Below are positions 1 through 5,876 of a DNA stretch of 8,464 nt, piece after piece. The notes under the pieces were generated by a model that ran no database searches, was not told where the DNA came from, and worked only from the letters and a program-made list of their open reading frames with translations. Origin of the DNA: JACQSU01 sp964359785 (GTDB taxonomy: Archaea > Nanobdellota > Nanobdellia > Woesearchaeales > JAGWAF01); assembly GCA_964359785.1 (NCBI GenBank), contig CAYHWL010000070.1, forward strand, positions 1 to 8,464, given 5' to 3'. A program made the position numbers and the translations under genes. Each line of letters begins with the position of its first letter. Positions within the stretch are counted from its first letter, which is position 1.

Positions 1-658
1 ATCTCTCAACTTCAAGACCGGCAAAACGCCAGGAATTAACATCATCTTTAAGGATCGTCGTTTTGAATCCTTTTGAGCTTAACAATTTTGATGCTTCGGC
101 AGCAAGCACACAATATTTCCCTCTACAATAAGCAACGATCTCTTTGCCGGCTGGTAAATCCTTAATTTTATCATTTAATTCCGCTAAAGGAATAGATACA
201 GCTCCGGGAATGTGCCCATTGAGAAATTCCTCTTTAGGACGCACATCAATTACAACAATATCTTCATCGTGAATTTTTGAAAGCAGTTCCGATACCGAGA
301 TTGGCTCAAGTACCGACCTTTGATCCAGGAAAGATTTTGCAATATTTCTTAACTCCGCAACTGTTTTTTCTGCTAAGTTCTGTAAATTTTTCCAACAAAC
401 AATCACTTCATCGGTTGATACAAAATAAATAACGCGGATTCCTTCTTTTCTACTTTTAACAATGTTTGCAGATTTCAGAAGTTGAAGATGTCTTGAAGCG
501 TTAGCAAAATTCATATTTGTTTCTTTAGCCAAAGTATCAACGTCTTTTTCTCCTTGAGAAAGGAGATCAATTATTTCAAGTCTTTTAGGACTTGAAAAGG
601 CATTTGCTATTTTTGCAAAATGCTCAAAAGTGAGATCCTTATATTCTCTACCGGTCAT
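1..658 (-). CDS. ArsR-family HTH regulator fused to a rhodanese domain (3' end outside window)
   Basis: The reading frame starts at the ATG at 656-658 and stays open for 219 codons to the window edge. Family members of this architecture are usually about 220 residues long, so only a few residues are probably missing. Residues 8-80 form an ArsR/SmtB winged helix: an 'F-SSPKRLEIIDLL' helix, then a recognition-helix region around 47-62 (NFANASRHLQLL) and a wing at 68-80. Residues 115-219 are a rhodanese domain with the 'VIDVRPKEEF-GHIPGA' signature and an active-site loop CRGKYC, giving the likely sulfur-carrying Cys178 and a second Cys183. I see no CVC-type arsenic/metal motif in the HTH helices, so the signal may be a sulfur species or redox state read through the rhodanese cysteine; that is inference. 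The start has only a weak AAGGCG upstream and sits 6 bp from a perfect palindrome, which suggests autorepression. Confidence 0.93.
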   Translation of the reverse strand, partial: MTGREYKDLTFEHFAKIANAFSSPKRLEIIDLLSQGEKDVDTLAKETNMNFANASRHLQLLKSANIVKSRKEGIRVIYFVSTDEVIVCWKNLQNLAEKTVAELRNIAKSFLDQRSVLEPISVSELLSKIHDEDIVVIDVRPKEEFLNGHIPGAVSIPLAELNDKIKDLPAGKEIVAYCRGKYCVLAAEASKLLSSKGFKTTILKDDVNSWRFAGLEVER

Positions 659-664
659 AACGCC

Positions 665-694
665 TTATTATTCAATTGAACAATTGAATAATAA
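665..694. promoter_or_regulatory. Perfect 14-2-14 palindrome, probable operator of the ArsR-rhodanese gene
   Basis: TTATTATTCAATTG is followed by AA and then by its exact reverse complement. The core has nested CAATTG units. The position, six bases before the ATG of the ArsR-type gene, and the long dyad form resemble ArsR/SmtB operators, which are commonly long dyads with a two-base centre. A repressor bound here would block the promoter or ribosome loading of its own gene. The dyad is too AT-rich to be a good terminator. Operator function is inferred. Confidence 0.7.
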
Positions 695-742
695 TGTTTT
701 TTTGTGATTTCTGCAAATTTATGCTGTTTTTAGTAATAACTA

Positions 743-940
743 TTAAAGTAAATTTACTGCATCTTTTAAGTTTTGCTGCTGAAGGTGAGAATAAATTTGA
801 GTTGTTGAAAGCGCTTCTTGGCCAAGTAGTTCTTTTACAACATAAAGAGAAATACCACGCTGGACCAACAGCGAAGCGAAGGGATGACACAACGTATGGG
901 AGTGAATTTTGTCATTAAGTTTAACAGCTCTGACCGATAA
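743..940 (-). pseudogene. Remnant of the C-terminal end of a tyrosine recombinase (phage-type integrase)
   Basis: Reading the minus strand in the frame that stops at the TAA at 743-745 gives about 65 residues that closely follow the integrase C-terminus. A 'VKLNDKIHSHTL' stretch leads into the box II region, then comes 'LVQRGISLYVVKELLG', then 'STTQIYSHLQQQNLKDAVNLL' and the stop. The catalytic tyrosine (in IYSH) remains. The box II motif HxLRH reads HTLCH, with Arg changed to Cys at 887-889, and the usual LGH reads LGQ, so two catalytic positions are lost. The N-terminal part, including the first catalytic Arg and Lys region, is absent: the frame runs into the stop of the FecR-like gene at 954-956, and no start codon serves the fragment. 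It is therefore a dead relic of a mobile element. The boundary near 940 is approximate. Confidence 0.85.
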
Positions 941-953
941 CTTTCGGGAACAA

Positions 954-1637
954 CTATCTTTTCAGAGCGGTTTCTTTAATTTTATCTAATCTCGAGGTTA
1001 CTTCTTTTTTATCTTGCGCACTTAATCTCTGTGAAGAAATTTGATTGAGCTCAGTTTCAGCTTCGTTCATTAAATTCAACTGAATCATCAGGTCAGCGAA
1101 ATAAATTCTATCACTGATTTGGGCTTTTGTTTCGGGATATTTTCTAAACGTTTCTTTTGCGACAAGGATAGCAGATTCCGTAAATCCATTTTGAGCGAGC
1201 TGTTTAGCGCCATTAATTTTTTTCAGACCAATATCGCTGACGTTTACCGCCGCCGGTTTACCCGAGCTGACTTCGCTGCCGTACACAGCAGTGTTTCGAG
1301 TAAATTGATTACTTTTTGTTTTAGGAACGTTGCGGATTTCTTCCATAGCGAGTGCGAGCAACAGTTCATTGAGACTCATTTTCTTTATTGAGTTTAAGCC
1401 GAGAGCAGAATTACTTTCAAGAATAAACCGATTCTCTTTACCGGCAAGTTGTACAAAAGATTTTTCTTCGGTAGAGATTAAATCAGTGCCCTGCAATTTT
1501 TGACCGGCAACAACTTTTATCCAATTTTCGCTTGTGCCGATGAGCACTTGAACATTGCCGCTGACTTTTTCAACTGTATATTCTTGAGCAAAATTATTTA
1601 CTGCGAAGAAAAACAAAACAAAAAGTATTTTTTTCAT
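954..1637 (-). CDS. Secreted FecR-domain protein with a helical, TPR-like C-terminal half
   Basis: This is a 227-residue protein with a clear Sec signal peptide (residues 1-18: Lys-Lys, a hydrophobic Leu/Phe core, then AQ). Residues 20-85 match the FecR domain pattern: 'VSGNVQVL', then W39, 'VVAGQKLQGTDLIST', 'SFVQL' and 'RFILESNSALGL'. A 'TAVYGSE' stretch at 116-122 resembles the family's second conserved block. Residues 134-225 are predicted helical, with TPR-like spacing (a run from 'AKQLAQNGFTESAILVAKETFRKYP' region to the end; read as inference). The ATG is preceded by a good GAGGT ribosome site about six bases away. The gene follows the barrel/transglutaminase gene by 14 bases and ends the operon. 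FecR-type domains act in signalling or as periplasmic scaffolds. Here there is no anti-sigma membrane segment, so it is not a classical FecR regulator. The partner is unknown. Confidence 0.85.
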   Translation of the reverse strand: MKKILFVLFFFAVNNFAQEYTVEKVSGNVQVLIGTSENWIKVVAGQKLQGTDLISTEEKSFVQLAGKENRFILESNSALGLNSIKKMSLNELLLALAMEEIRNVPKTKSNQFTRNTAVYGSEVSSGKPAAVNVSDIGLKKINGAKQLAQNGFTESAILVAKETFRKYPETKAQISDRIYFADLMIQLNLMNEAETELNQISSQRLSAQDKKEVTSRLDKIKETALKR

Positions 1638-1651
1638 AATTACCTCGTGAG

Positions 1652-3682
1652 TTAAAAATCAACAATTACGACTTTGCCTTTTGCAAGTCCTAATTGTTCT
1701 AAAGCTTCTTTTTCAAATTTCTCCGATGCCACAGACCAAGCGGTACCAAAATCATTTAGAGAAGTGGTTTCAAACGGAATCCAGATTTGATCGATGCCGC
1801 CTGAATTTTTTCTGACGAAAAACTTTTTATCGTTGTTAGTAATAAGCATACTGTACCCGGGTTTTAATTCGGTATTTATTAGAAGGTTAACATGACTGAC
1901 GCCGTCGTCGTTTTTGTAATCGACAAACGCAGTTTCGATACCAACCGATTCCAGCAAAGAAGAAAAGCAGACGCTGAAGTCATCGCAGTCACCGCCCTTT
2001 AATTTTATTGTTTCGTTTGGAAATTGAATATGCTCGACGTTGGCGCGCGGATCGGAAACGTAAACCATATTCTTTGCAAACTCATTGAAAAGGATTTTTA
2101 CCTTTTGGAAGACTTTGAGCTCAACGGCGGTACTGTCAATGCTTTCTTTATTCCTGTTAAAAATACTTTTAGAGTAAGCAGATGAAAAATCATAATCGTG
2201 TTTAACAAAATAACTAAGATTTGCTACCACACCATCCCAGCTATTGATATCATTAATCAAAAGCGGTTTTTGAATCATATCATCCGGATCGGAATTTGAG
2301 GTGTATAAGTAAAAATCCGCTTCCGCAATTTCACTCTTAACGATTGGATGATGAGGGTGAATTGTCGTAAAATATTTTACCTCACTCGTATCCTTAGCTG
2401 GGATAGTTACACTCGGTGAGTAAACCAATTCATCGTTGAGCGAATGAATAAATAGTGCCGGTTTAACTGAGATCGGTTTATCGGCTAAGTTCACTACTTT
2501 GGCAACAGCAACAGGAGTATCCAAATATTTTTCTTCCAGGGTTGGAAAAATCTGTTCTTTAATTTCAAGATCGATGAAACGGACGTTTTTTTCGGGAATG
2601 AAAGAAAGGGCAATTGACGCGCCAAGATTAATCCTATCATAGCTGAATTGATTGTTCATGAGACTATGGATGCCGTTTGAAACCAGTTCTGATAGAGGAA
2701 GCGGTTTCGATCTATCATTCATGTATTTTATTCCGCTGATTGAAATGTTGAACAAATGAGTGGAGATGCTAACGAACGGCTGCAAACCCGCTATGAACGG
2801 GAACTGATACCGGTCGTGGAATGCCGAGATGCCAAAACCGAAATCGAAACCGAATAATTTTATTGAAGAAGATATTCCTCCGATCATAGAGCCGTCTGTT
2901 TCTACCAAATAATTAATTTTAATTTTGTCTGCCGGTAGATATTGCACCGAGAGCGAAGCGCCTTTATTTTTTTTCAAAGAATATTTATTCACGACATCTT
3001 CGGAGTTGCTTTTCTCGATCAAGAAAAGATTTTGAGACGAGATCGAAAGAAAAAGAAAATCGAGCGGCTGATATGTGAGACCAAGATCACCGCGCCAATG
3101 ATTGTCATTTACAGTTGTTGTTTTAGTGGTGATATAATTCGCCGTATCGGTAAAGACCGGCTCGGGCTGATCTTCTTTGAACTGTTGTTCAAAATATCTT
3201 AATGAAAATCCGGCTGAAAGTTTTTCTGAAAATTTGTAAGAGTATCCAAAGCCGAAGATTTCCGCCAGATGAATTTTTGTATTTAGTGAGGTATTGAATT
3301 TCAAACTCTCGCCCACAAGAAGTTTAATACCGCTGCTAACCAAAAAGTCTTGGAAATACCCGGGCGTGTATCTCAAGTAAAAATAGTTTGCAATAATTCT
3401 TTTCGAAAGCGAAAGCATAAAGATATTGCCGGTAATCTGTTTTTCCCTAACGCCAGAAAACGAAAGAGCTAATTCCCAATCTTTGCTAAAACTAAAATTT
3501 CCGGTGTTCAATTCCAAAGAATTGAGCCGGAACGGAGAATTGATGGATTGAGAATTACCAAAAAAATCCAACGATTGCTGGCCATATAAGGCAGAACCAC
3601 ACATGATAAAACAAACTCCAATAATTAGTTCGATCTTACCGCGGAATATCAACTTTAATGTTATGAATACTTTGCGATGCAA
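1652..3682 (-). CDS. Outer-membrane beta-barrel protein fused to a transglutaminase-like cysteine protease domain
   Basis: This 676-residue protein has a hydrophobic signal segment at about residues 18-34 ending in ALYGQ. Residues 36-320 alternate like beta strands of a PorV/PorQ-like outer-membrane barrel (repeated 'LSLSKRI', 'FGFGYSYKFSEKLSAGFSLRY' type strands). Residues 366-470 look like an Ig-like beta domain. Residues 485-640 are transglutaminase-like, with the nucleophile in GGDCDDFS (Cys566), a histidine in SHVNLLI (His597) and the closing WIPFETT block (634-640), so the catalytic triad looks intact. The start is uncertain. The longest frame uses TTG at 3682, overlapping the previous gene by 47 bases. 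A TTG at 3652 would give a compact n-region (IFRGK) and a normal-length signal peptide. The ATG at 3604 would remove most of the signal. None has a strong ribosome site, so translational coupling is likely. The substrate is unknown: peptide cleavage or cross-linking at the cell surface or in the periplasm are both possible. Confidence 0.85.
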   Translation of the reverse strand: MHRKVFITLKLIFRGKIELIIGVCFIMCGSALYGQQSLDFFGNSQSINSPFRLNSLELNTGNFSFSKDWELALSFSGVREKQITGNIFMLSLSKRIIANYFYLRYTPGYFQDFLVSSGIKLLVGESLKFNTSLNTKIHLAEIFGFGYSYKFSEKLSAGFSLRYFEQQFKEDQPEPVFTDTANYITTKTTTVNDNHWRGDLGLTYQPLDFLFLSISSQNLFLIEKSNSEDVVNKYSLKKNKGASLSVQYLPADKIKINYLVETDGSMIGGISSSIKLFGFDFGFGISAFHDRYQFPFIAGLQPFVSISTHLFNISISGIKYMNDRSKPLPLSELVSNGIHSLMNNQFSYDRINLGASIALSFIPEKNVRFIDLEIKEQIFPTLEEKYLDTPVAVAKVVNLADKPISVKPALFIHSLNDELVYSPSVTIPAKDTSEVKYFTTIHPHHPIVKSEIAEADFYLYTSNSDPDDMIQKPLLINDINSWDGVVANLSYFVKHDYDFSSAYSKSIFNRNKESIDSTAVELKVFQKVKILFNEFAKNMVYVSDPRANVEHIQFPNETIKLKGGDCDDFSVCFSSLLESVGIETAFVDYKNDDGVSHVNLLINTELKPGYSMLITNNDKKFFVRKNSGGIDQIWIPFETTSLNDFGTAWSVASEKFEKEALEQLGLAKGKVVIVDF

Positions 3683-4568
3683 TATAGCTGTCTTTTATTA
3701 CTGCGTTATAAGGAATTCCTTTTATGATTCTTTTAATTAGAGTAACTACTAAAAATTTACTTTGGCTGAATTGAATTTTTTCAAGAATAGGCCATGGCAC
3801 TTTTAATGAATTAGTATTAGCCGCTTTGAAAAGGAAGATCGGATTAGCATCGTTTGACGATTGATTAACGTTTCCGATTATAACATTAACAGAATCGTTT
3901 GAGCTGCCGTTCCATGTAACTTCCATGCTAAGATTATTTGTTGAAACTGCGCCTTGAAGCTTTACTTGACCGATAATTTCCGTAGGTGTAGAAAGATCAA
4001 ATTGGTATGGCGGATTGGATCCGTCATAAATTCTGACATTAATACTTGATCCGTATGGAAATTGATAATTCGGAACTCCGAGCATACCGTGACCCATTCC
4101 GCTAGACAAGACATATTTGAAACCGAGAGAAGTATCAATTGCGGAATGTTGTTGATTCATCATTTTCATACGGTTAGATTCTGGCTGAGCCGGAACATTA
4201 TTGAAGAAAACCGAATTGACAAACTTCGATTTATAACCTACGACGGAATTATTCGGACCCATAACCGGCTTAGTTTTGTCATTGAAGATTGCAAAGTAAT
4301 AAGCGCCGTTGGTAAAACTGCCGTAATTTGAGTTGTGTATTCCGCTGACATTTACGATTGTACTCTTATCTATGAACGGTTCTACAATACCGGTTGAATC
4401 ATATCCGTTGCTGTAAACATAAGTCGAAGGTTTTGCGGGTACAATTCCAACATTTATATTTTCCGTTGTGGATGTGTTGTCTGTAAACTCAACCGGAGAC
4501 GGATCGCCGCAAGAAATTAGACTTAACAGCGGGACGAGCAGTATCAAATATTTAATTTTTTTATTCAT
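3636..4568 (-). CDS. Uncharacterised outer-envelope lipoprotein with Met/His-rich motifs
   Basis: This is a 310-residue protein. The N-terminus has Lys-rich residues 2-6, a hydrophobic core and a lipobox LISC with the lipidation site at Cys20, followed by GDPSP, which suits export to the outer membrane. The rest has no family I recognise and is rich in Asn, Ser, Thr and aromatic residues, as in beta-sandwich surface proteins. Two short Met/His clusters occur: MKMMNQQH (134-141) and GMGHGM (157-162). They recall the Met-rich stretch of the preceding lipoprotein. The ATG has no evident Shine-Dalgarno sequence. It lies 49 bases after the stop of the upstream lipoprotein, with a GC hairpin between, and its 3' end overlaps the next frame. 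It belongs to the same transcript as its neighbours. Function unknown. Confidence 0.85.
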   Translation of the reverse strand: MNKKIKYLILLVPLLSLISCGDPSPVEFTDNTSTTENINVGIVPAKPSTYVYSNGYDSTGIVEPFIDKSTIVNVSGIHNSNYGSFTNGAYYFAIFNDKTKPVMGPNNSVVGYKSKFVNSVFFNNVPAQPESNRMKMMNQQHSAIDTSLGFKYVLSSGMGHGMLGVPNYQFPYGSSINVRIYDGSNPPYQFDLSTPTEIIGQVKLQGAVSTNNLSMEVTWNGSSNDSVNVIIGNVNQSSNDANPIFLFKAANTNSLKVPWPILEKIQFSQSKFLVVTLIKRIIKGIPYNAVIKDSYIASQSIHNIKVDIPR

Positions 4569-4580
4569 GATATATTAAGC

Positions 4581-4603
4581 GGGGCGGGAATTATTCCCGC
4601 TCC
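4581..4603. repeat. Intercistronic GC-rich hairpin between the two lipoprotein genes
   Basis: GCGGGAA and TTCCCGC form a perfect 7-bp inverted repeat around TTA (4584-4600). Two further G-C pairs lie beyond one mismatch, which is a G-U pair only on the plus-strand RNA. In the minus-strand mRNA it is not followed by a T run; a TTAATATATC stretch leads straight into the next ATG. It is more likely an mRNA processing/stability element or partial attenuator that sets different levels of the two lipoproteins than a full terminator. That role is inferred. Confidence 0.6.
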
Positions 4604-4617
4604 AATAATTTCAAAAT

Positions 4618-5724
4618 TTATTTTACCGCAATTGGAATTCCCCAGCTCTTTTCTTCAACCGGGGCAGTATCATCATAAACAGTTTGTCTTGGAACTGCGT
4701 TCACTACAGCATGCATAAATCCGCCGCCAACCGATGGCGTATTCCATTGCAATTCATAAACTTTGTTATAAGAACTTCCGTTTTGTGTAGAGGAAATTAA
4801 CTTAAATCTTAGTTTATTTCTATTGCCAAAAATATTCATGTGCGCACCGTTGCCCGTAGTGCCGTTTCCCATCATTCCTCCATTCATCATACCGCCGCCC
4901 ATCATCCCGTTTCCACCCATTCCATTTCCATTCATACCATTTCCCATCGAGCCGCTTCCAACCCCGCCCATCATGTAACCGTTTGCCAAACCTTGTATCA
5001 TCATTCCGTGAGTGAGAGTTAAAACATCTTCGTCTTTGTATGCACTGACAATTTCTACGCGCACTGTTGCCGAGCTTTGTTTGCTATAAAGCGGAAATTG
5101 ATGACGCGAACCTTGTGCCATGGTTAAGAAAAAATCGTTTGGCGAAGTTGTTTCATAAACTTTTCCATCCGTAAACGTTACGCTTATTTTTTTGATTTCG
5201 ATATTGTTTGTATTTGTTCCGCCGGAAGCAAGAGAAACTGCAATCACCCGCCAATCGTTTAGCTGACTGCCTGTGTTCCCAACCTTAACATATTTAATCA
5301 CCCGCGTAACTGTGGTTGAATACGGTTTGCGAATCAGCGTATCTACTTTTACCGGAGTGCCGGTGGATGACTTTTGATATGAAGCCGAAATTAAAAGTTC
5401 GCCTTCAAATTTTTGTGTAAGATAACCATAAGCGGTATCGGCTTGCTGTTGAAAATCTAAATTACTGTCAACCAACTTTAAATTTTGGCCGACTTTAACC
5501 GGGTAGATTTCTTTTGCGAGTCCGCCGACAATGCTCATTACGTCTGTTTCATTATAGTTTGGTTCGAATGACCGAACTGCCGGATCATTAGCTGTAATTG
5601 TCTCAAGAGCCGAACTTAAAGATTGCGAACCGGATTCAAGCGGGTTCATACTATCGCATCCGTATAAGCCAAAAATTAAGATCGTCAAAAATGATACGGC
5701 AATAATGATTTTATTCTTCTGCAT
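4618..5724 (-). CDS. Uncharacterised lipoprotein with a Gly/Met/Asn-rich segment; first gene of the sigma-54 operon
   Basis: This is a 368-residue protein. Residues 1-22 are a lipoprotein signal (Lys at 3 and 5, a long hydrophobic core) ending in the lipobox LYGC, lipidated at Cys23. The mature part has beta-rich stretches, for example around 105-150 and 175-230. Residues 251-296 are low complexity, built of Gly, Asn and about a dozen Met (MMGG, GNGM, GGMM units), and are preceded by THGMM at 238-242. A folded-looking C-terminal part follows at 300-368. No family is recognised. Met-rich segments can bind soft metals such as copper, but that is only a suggestion here. The ATG has a canonical GGGAG seven bases upstream. 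It sits about 30 bases from the predicted sigma-54 transcription start, so it is the promoter-proximal gene of a four-gene unit. Confidence 0.87.
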   Translation of the reverse strand: MQKNKIIIAVSFLTILIFGLYGCDSMNPLESGSQSLSSALETITANDPAVRSFEPNYNETDVMSIVGGLAKEIYPVKVGQNLKLVDSNLDFQQQADTAYGYLTQKFEGELLISASYQKSSTGTPVKVDTLIRKPYSTTVTRVIKYVKVGNTGSQLNDWRVIAVSLASGGTNTNNIEIKKISVTFTDGKVYETTSPNDFFLTMAQGSRHQFPLYSKQSSATVRVEIVSAYKDEDVLTLTHGMMIQGLANGYMMGGVGSGSMGNGMNGNGMGGNGMMGGGMMNGGMMGNGTTGNGAHMNIFGNRNKLRFKLISSTQNGSSYNKVYELQWNTPSVGGGFMHAVVNAVPRQTVYDDTAPVEEKSWGIPIAVK

Positions 5725-5760
5725 TTTATTACTCCCATTGTGTTATGATTTTGGCTATAT

Positions 5761-5780
5761 AAAAGCATAATCAGTGCCAG
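5761..5780 (-). promoter_or_regulatory. Sigma-54 (RpoN) promoter of the lipoprotein operon
   Basis: On the minus strand, CTGGCAC is followed by TGATT and ATGCTTTT. This gives GG and GC exactly 10 bases apart, as required for -24/-12 elements, and matches the consensus TGGCAC-N5-TTGC at all but one base. Transcription would start near 5753, about 29 bases before the ATG of the first lipoprotein. The gene immediately upstream encodes a sigma-54 activator, which makes a chance match unlikely. Confidence 0.85.
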
Positions 5781-5792
5781 AAACAAAAGCAG

Positions 5793-5811
5793 CGATTTCT
5801 ATACGAAATCG
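5793..5811. promoter_or_regulatory. 7-5-7 dyad (CGATTTC-N5-GAAATCG) just upstream of the sigma-54 promoter
   Basis: The two heptamers are perfect reverse complements around TATAC. The centre lies near -49 from the predicted start. That is close for an enhancer site but suited to a dimeric regulator, either an activator or a repressor. The binding protein is unknown; the adjacent CHASE2 activator is one candidate. Confidence 0.5.
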
Positions 5812-5829
5812 AATTAGACAGAAAAACGC

Positions 5830-5876
5830 ATTGCCTGGAATTCAAAACCGATTGCCTGAAACAAATCAAACAGGCA
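5830..5876. promoter_or_regulatory. Candidate enhancer (UAS): ATTGCCTG direct repeats with 21-bp period plus inverted CAGGCA
   Basis: ATTGCCTGGAA (5830-5840) and ATTGCCTGAAA (5851-5861) lie exactly 21 bp apart, two helical turns, and each is preceded by an A-rich stretch with C/G. A third copy in the opposite orientation, CAGGCA at 5871-5876, overlaps the last codons of the activator gene and forms TGCCTG-N12-CAGGCA with the second copy. The positions are about -82 to -120 from the predicted sigma-54 start, the usual enhancer range. The inverted pair could alternatively be a weak terminator stem for the activator gene. Confidence 0.55.

Noticed and set aside
672..890. Open frame of 72 codons on the minus strand
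   Set aside because: It is out of frame with the integrase remnant and runs through the palindrome; its translation looks like no protein family.
694..918. Open frame of 74 codons on the plus strand
   Set aside because: It is antisense to the integrase remnant, whose minus-strand reading gives a clear family match; the plus frame has no recognisable content or ribosome site.
927..968. GCTCTGA / TCAGAGC inverted repeat around the FecR gene's stop, with a small CCGA-TCGG hairpin inside
   Set aside because: A long 28-base loop, short inner stem and no T run make it a weak terminator candidate; it also overlaps the integrase relic, so I do not call it.
2942..3202. Plus-strand frame of 86 codons inside the barrel gene
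   Set aside because: It is a shadow of a well-supported minus-strand gene, with no start context or family features.
3790..3806. TGGCAC on the plus strand as a possible sigma-54 -24 element
   Set aside because: There is no GC at the required spacing, it lies inside a coding region, and no plus-strand gene follows.
4840..5022. His/Ser-rich plus-strand frame resembling a metal-binding peptide
   Set aside because: It is the mirror of the Gly/Met/Asn-rich tract of the minus-strand lipoprotein (ATG-rich DNA reads as CAT on the other strand).
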